From assembly GCF_031877795.1 (NCBI RefSeq), contig NC_133971.1, positions 13,122,325-13,186,324 of the forward strand: a stretch of DNA of 64,000 bases. Direction: 5' to 3'. The position numbers and the translations under genes are program-made. The notes below the pieces were generated by a model. The model did not search any database. It saw only the letters and a list, made by a program, of their open reading frames with translations, and had not been told where the DNA came from. Shown in pieces: positions 59,001 to 64,000 of the stretch; the first letter of the stretch is position 1, and the number at the start of each line of letters is the position of its first letter. Origin of the DNA: Strix aluco. Taxonomy: Eukaryota > Chordata > Aves > Strigiformes > Strigidae.

Positions 59001-60686
59001 CTATGCCTGTCTGCTATCATTTATATATGCTTGGTAGCACTTGAGTCTTACTTTCAAGGGTATGTCAACATATGCCATATTATTCAATTATTAAATAATC
59101 TGCACCGAGGCAAACTATCAGTTTTTGTATTGTCTTAATGGGACGTGTCTGGTTTTTGGGTTTTTTTACAAGGCCGCTAGGTGGAGTCAAAACATTGAGA
59201 CCCTGTGAGTGTTGGCTGCAGATACTTGATGAATATGGTCTTCACACACAAAATGCTGGCTTCCGGCATGCTGTGCTAGTTCTCCTAAAGCCTGTAAGAC
59301 TAGGAAGTGGTGTTTAACTAAGATCTGCTGTTTCAAAAGATAGAAAGACCAAAATGGGCTTACTGTTGTTCTTAATTTTAATTTGGCAGCTTTTACAAAA
59401 CTTCATACAGTAAATTACTGATTGAAAAAGTTGTTCATTGTGATTTGGAAATCTGCTCTTATTCATATCTGTAGGAGTGTCCCCTGAAGTGTAAATAAGG
59501 TACAGCAAGAAAAACTTAGGCGTATTTATTTGCTGTTAGAGTATTTAAAAACTAGAAGATGACTAAATTGTCTGAATTTGAGACCCCTCTCTCTCTGTCT
59601 TTCTCTCTTCTTTTTTAAATCTTGGCTTCTACTTTATCCCTGAAGCTGTTATCCCAGATTTTTTGTCAGCAAAGAATATAGTTTTCCATCCTACATGACA
59701 CTGATATACTCTGATTTTTATGTGGCTACATGAAACGGACAGATCTATTAACAAGTACAATAAACTGGTCTGTATATATGTATGTTTCCCATTAGTTCCC
59801 AACTTATCATTGTTACTAATACTGTTTAGGTGAAGATTAATTTGAAAACTGGAAGTACCATTAAAGAATCTTGGATGGAGTCATAGCTATCCATCTGTAA
59901 GCAGGCTTAAATCTTAACCGTATTATGAAGTGATTATCAGTACTAAAAGCATATTGTGGACAAGCTTGTAGGTTTTTGTGCCTGTATTTTCTAAAGCTGA
60001 TACTACCCTTTGCTGCTTCTGCTTCACAGATTGTGGCTTTCCTGTTTTATTTTAATAGTGCACAAGTTAAAAATCAGTCTGTAAATTCAATTGCTTTGTT
60101 TATCTTTGCAGCAGTTGTGTTGGCTACTGTATTTCTGTAATAGAGTATTATAAAAGTCCTTCTCCTTTCTAAAATCAAATCAAATTTATATTTTCCAGAA
60201 GCAGCAAGTAATCATATTGTAGATCTGTTGGTAAAATAAATTACATGGCATTCTAGCAAAAATAGTTATGATTGCAGTCTGTAACTTAGAAGCTTTTTTG
60301 TTATTCGTAAAAATCCTATTTTAGAAGTAGCTGCTAAGCTTCTAAGTTGTTATTTAACTTACACTGCTTTTGGTAGAAATTATCATTCTTACTGCTTTTG
60401 CGAGTGGCAGATTACTACCATAATTTGTGAAAACAGCTGCATCTATAATACTGTTTGTTGTAGCTGAAAGTCCAAACCTTCTGTGCTTTTCCTCCTGAAC
60501 TTCTCATAGATGGATGAAGCAGTGCACAAATGCATAATATATTTCAGTCTGCCCTGTATGTCATTCCACTGACATCATTAGATGCTATAGGACTCACCCA
60601 AGAAAAAGGCCAGTGCAAGTTGCCAATAGGGGCCAGTTAGATATTCATAGTAAAAATGCAATGTAAATAAAGGTGTTTTAATTTTG
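53083..60686 (+). other. Probable NLN intron 1, left part
   Basis: CpG-rich up to about 53460, then AT-rich. A 168-codon plus-strand frame at 54754-55260 looks like chance. An ancient CR1 remnant fills about 55590-56530. No NLN exon 2 was found. Confidence 0.5.
55590..56530 (-). mobile_element. Ancient CR1/L3-type LINE remnant
   Basis: The order of segments follows a minus-oriented CR1. AGTCTAAAGAATCCCAGTCT near 55700 is from the ORF2 3' region. The part near 56240-56290 aligns codon by codon with the conserved RT segment that reads [12 protein letters not shown] in the younger copy at 61-64 kb. It has many stops and gaps, so it is very old. Confidence 0.7.
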
Positions 60687-60975
60687 AAGGACCTTACAGG
60701 AACATAGGAACTGGAAGGGACATTTGGGGTGATCAAGTTTGGTCCTGTGCTACCTTAGTTAACCAAGTAATACAATCTGTTTTATAAGCTGGTCAAGCTC
60801 TGTGGTATAAACAGAGGTGTTTTAACTTCCTGGTGCTTATTAGGCAGCCATTTCAGAATCTCACTGCCCTGATGGTTTTAAACATCTCTTAAAATTCTAG
60901 CTTACATGTATTCCTGATCAATCTGTTCTAATTTTTTCTTATGTCAGTATTGTCTTTTAGCATCGATAGCTCTTT
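60687..60975 (-). mobile_element. Old CR1 3'-end remnant
   Basis: GGAACATAGGAACTGGAAGG, then GGCAGCCATTTCAGAATCTC and CACTGCCCTGATGGTT, keep the order of a CR1 3' UTR and ORF2 end but are strongly diverged. It sits directly left of the younger CR1 in the same orientation. Confidence 0.55.
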
Positions 60976-61091
60976 TCACTTTGGGGCGTTTGAATGGTAT
61001 GCTTAATCACAGAATCACAGAATTGTCTAGATTGGAAAAGACGTTGAAGATCATCCAGTCCAACCATCAACCCAACATTAACAGTTCCCAA

Positions 61092-62708
61092 CTACACCAT
61101 GTCCCTCAGTGCTATGTCAACCCTACTCTTAAACACCTCCAGGGATGGGGACTCCACCACCTCCCTGGACAGCCCCTTACAATGCCTGACAACCCGTTCT
61201 GTAAAGAAATGCTTCCTAATATCCAGTCTAAACCTTCCCTGGCGCAACTTGAGGCCATTCCCTCTTGTCCTATCGCTTGTTACTTCATTAAAGAGACTCA
61301 TCCCAAGTTCTCTGCAACCTCCTTTCAGGTAGCTGTAGAGGGCGATGAAGTCTCCCCTCAGCCTCCTCTTCTCCAGTTCCCTCAGCCGCTCCTCATAGGA
61401 CATGTGCTCCAGACCCTTCACCAGCTTCGTTGCCCTTCTCTGGACACGCTCGAGTAATTCAATGTCCTTTTTGTAGTGAGGGGCCCAAAATTGAACACAG
61501 TAATCAAGGTGCGGCCTCACCAGTGCCGAGTCCAGGAGTAAGATCCCTTCCCTGTCCCTGCTGGCCACGCTATTTCTGATGCAAGCCAGGATGCCATTGG
61601 CCTTCTTGGCCACCTGGGCACACTGCTGGCTCATGTTCAGCCGGCTGTCAATCAACACCCCCAGGTCCCTCTCTGACTGGCAGCTCTCCAGCCACTCCTC
61701 CCCAAGCCTGTAGCGCTGCTGGGGGTTGTTGTGGCCCAAGTGCAGCACCCGGCATTTGGCCTTATTGAAACTCCTACAGTTGGCCTCAGCCCATCGCTCC
61801 AGCCTGTCCAGGTCTCTCTGCAGAGCCTCCCTACCCTCGAGCAGATCAACACTCCCACCCAACTTGGTGTCATCTGCAAACTTACTGAAGGTGCACTCGA
61901 TCCCCTCGTCTAGATCATCAATAAAGATGTTAAACAGGAGTGGCCCCAAAACCGAGCCCTGGGGGACACCACTCGTGACCGGCCACCAACTGGATTTAAC
62001 TCCGTTCACCACAACTCTCTGGGCCCGGCCATCCAGCCAGTTTTTTACCCAGCGAAGCATGTGCCCATCCAAGCCTCGAGCAGCCAGTTTTGCCAGGAGA
62101 ATGCTGTGGGAAACGGTGTCAAAGGCGTTACTAAAGTCAAGGTAGACAACAGCCACAGCCTTTCCCTCATCCAATAAGTGGGTCACCCTGTCGTAGAAGG
62201 AGATCAGGTTTGTCAAGCAGGACCTGCCTTTCATAAACCCATGCTGACTAGGCCTGATCATGTGGTTGTCCCGCATGTGCTGTATGATGGTACTCAGGAT
62301 GAGCTGCTCCATCAGCTTCCCAGGCACCGAAGTCAAGCTGACAGGACTGTAATTTCCCAGATCATCCTTCTGACCCTTCTTATATATGGGCATCACACTG
62401 GCCAATTTCCAATCTGTTGGGACCTCCCTGGTCAGCCAGGACTGCTGGTAAATGATGGAAAGCGGTTTGGCGAGCACCCCAGCCAGCTCCTTCAGCACCC
62501 TTGGGTGTATTCCATCTGGTCCCATAGACTGGTGTATGTCTATGTGATGCAGTAGGTCAATGACTGTCTCCGCCTGGATTGCGGGGGGGGTCGTTCTCCC
62601 AGTCTCTGTCTTTTGGCTGAGGAGGCTGGATCCCCTCCATACAGCTAGTCTTGCTATTAAAGACTGAGGCAAAGAAGGCATTAAGCACCTCAGCCTTGTC
62701 CTCATCAC
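61092..62708 (-). pseudogene. CR1 ORF2 reverse transcriptase segment (538 codons)
   Basis: Non-LTR reverse transcriptase. Seen in order are [54 protein letters not shown] and the catalytic FADDTKL (61863-61880). The CR1-specific C-terminus follows ([22 protein letters not shown]) and ends at the stop near 61092. The first 40 or so codons appear to be read in a shifted frame, rejoining after the G-run at 62583-62590. The catalytic core is intact here, but the whole ORF2 is broken. Confidence 0.93.
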
Positions 62709-62732
62709 TTGTTACCATGTTTCCTCCTGTGT

Positions 62733-63755
62733 CTAGCAGGGATGGAGGCTCACCCTGGTCTTTCTTTTGCTGCTGACGTATTTATGGATATATTTCTTGT
62801 TGTCCTTGATTGCTGAAGCCAGATTAATTTTCAGCTGGGCTTTAGACCTCCTGATTTCCACCCTGCATAGCCTCACAGCATCTTTGTAATCACTGTGAGT
62901 GGCTAGCCCCTTCTTCCAAAGGCTGTAAACTTTCCTTTTCTCCCTGAGTTGCAGCCAAAGCTCCCTGTTCAGCCAGGGTGGTGTTCTCTGCCGCTGGCTT
63001 CTCTTACAACACCTGGGGACAGCCTGCTCCTGAGCCATTAAGACTTCCTTCTTGAAGAGCGCCCAGCCTTTCTGGACCCCTATACCCTTCAGGACCATCT
63101 CCCAAGGGATCCTGTCAAGCAGGTGGCCAAACAAGACAAAGTCAGCCCTTTGGAAGTCCAGAATGTCAGTTCTGCTTCCCCCTCTCCTGGCCTCTCTAAG
63201 AATAGAGAACTCTATTATTTCGTGATCACTGTGCCCTAGTCGTCCTCCAACCGCCACATCATCCACCAGTCCTTCTCTGTTCACAAAGAGGAGATCCAGC
63301 AGGGCACCTTCTCTGGTTGGTTCTCTCACCAGCTCTGTCAGGAAGTTGTCTCCCACACATTCCAGGAATCTTCGGGACTGGTCACGCTCTGCTGTGTTGT
63401 ATTTCCAGCAGATGTCTGGGAAGTTAAAGTCTCCCACAAGAACAAGGGCAAGTGATCGTGAGATTTCTCCTAAATGCCTATAGAATATTTCATCCACCTC
63501 TCTGTCCTGGGTGGGTGGCCTACAGTAGATTCCTACTACAACATCTGCCCTGTTGGCCTTCCCCCTGATTCTAACGCAAAGACACTCCACCCTGTCTTCA
63601 CTACACTTGTACTCAAGGCAATCATAACAGTCCTTAACATACAGCGCCACCCCACCACCTCTCCTTCCTTGTCTGTCCCTCCTAAAGAGCTTGTAGCCAT
63701 CAACTGGTGCACTCCAGTCATGGGAGACATCCCACCATGTTTCTGTAACAGCCAC
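62733..63755 (-). pseudogene. CR1 ORF2 endonuclease segment (340 codons, broken both ends)
   Basis: Apurinic/apyrimidinic-type endonuclease domain of CR1 ORF2. Motifs seen are TETWWD, GGGVALYVKD, LVGDFNFPDICW with the catalytic-type Asn/Asp context, and LGHSDHEIIEF near its C-terminus. A frameshift separates it from its true N-terminus (about 63760-63850), and another lies before the RT part. It is not a host gene. Confidence 0.9.
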
Positions 63756-63880
63756 TACATGTAATTTTCCTGTTTCATCACGGCTTCAAGCTCCTCCTGT
63801 TTGTTACCCATGCTGTGTGCATTGGTATACATGCACTTAATGACAGCAATCATCTTGACACATTTTTGCTAGTCTAAATC

Positions 63881-64000
63881 CATGCATTTCATAGCAGTAG
63901 TGCAGGCTTAGGTAGCTATCAACACTTTTGATCCTTCATTTAGGCCAGCACAACTGTTTTGAAGTCACACATCAAATAGATGATGGAACTGGCAAGCTGA
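63881..64000. other. Window end, nothing recognised
   Basis: AT-rich sequence beyond the recognisable CR1 part. It may be CR1 5' sequence or NLN intron. Confidence 0.4.

Larger units (their letters stand above)
61008..63880 (-). mobile_element. Long CR1 LINE copy with endonuclease and reverse transcriptase, frame-broken
   Basis: CR1 is the main avian LINE, copied by target-primed reverse transcription. The 3' end (TCACAGAATCACAGAATTG) is at 61008. On the minus strand the order is: endonuclease start (with TNAHSMGNKQEELE near 63800), endonuclease body, then RT. The 5' end fades near 63880, so ORF1 and the 5' UTR are missing or beyond recognition. At least three frameshifts break ORF2: near 63760, between 62733 and 62708, and at an 8-base G run at 62583-62590. 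The right limit is approximate. Confidence 0.93.

Noticed and set aside
61726-62555. Plus-strand frames opposite the CR1 reverse transcriptase
   Set aside because: Shadows of the conserved minus-strand CR1 coding sequence.
1-64000. CRISPR arrays, operons, tRNA or rRNA genes
   Set aside because: No spaced direct repeats, cloverleaf sequence or rRNA segment was noticed; the window is eukaryotic with spliced genes.

Overview
The window is vertebrate nuclear DNA, almost certainly from a bird. It has split genes with GT-AG introns, two CpG-island promoters, and several CR1 LINE retrotransposons in place of SINE or L1 elements. The gene order TRIM23 - TRAPPC13 (with SHLD3 nested inside) - SGTB - NLN matches human 5q12.3. 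In birds, human chromosome 5 material mostly lies on the Z chromosome, so Z linkage is likely, but that is inference.

Layout. Positions 1-1543 hold the first two coding exons of TRIM23 (minus strand, running off the left edge). A CpG island at about 1140-2480 is a bidirectional promoter between TRIM23 and TRAPPC13, with only 468 bp between their start codons. TRAPPC13 (plus strand) was read exon by exon: 13 coding exons, 2012-26127, 416 codons plus stop, including an 18-nt microexon. SHLD3, a shieldin subunit, is an intronless 249-codon reading frame on the same strand inside TRAPPC13 intron 1. TRAPPC13 and SGTB converge tail to tail around 26.3-27.5 kb. SGTB (minus strand) was also read in full: 10 coding exons, 51381 down to 30868, 304 codons plus stop, with a probable long 3' UTR. 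A second CpG island at about 52.1-53.5 kb separates SGTB from what is probably the first coding exon of NLN (53051-53082). The rest of the window is then NLN intron 1.

Mobile DNA. A long but broken CR1 copy (endonuclease plus reverse transcriptase, minus strand) fills about 61008-63880. Shorter CR1 3' ends lie at 39.0-39.6 kb and 43.76-44.26 kb. Older CR1 remnants occur near 19.2, 42.3, 51.6, 55.6-56.5 and 60.7 kb. A 784-bp solo LTR of an endogenous retrovirus (49765-50548), with TG...CA ends and a 5-bp target duplication, sits antisense inside an SGTB intron.

The genes do not form one pathway: ubiquitin ligase/ARF protein (TRIM23), TRAPP III trafficking subunit (TRAPPC13), DNA double-strand-break repair (SHLD3), Hsp70/Hsp90 co-chaperone (SGTB) and oligopeptidase (NLN). 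I see no CRISPR array, operon, tRNA or rRNA. I did not find a new system. The observations most worth checking are the nested SHLD3 with a predicted upstream ORF, the TRAPPC13 microexon, a GC-rich hexanucleotide repeat in the SGTB leader, the solo LTR, and decayed coding-like DNA in SGTB intron 5. All identifications rest on remembered protein families and splice-site reading; no database search was made.
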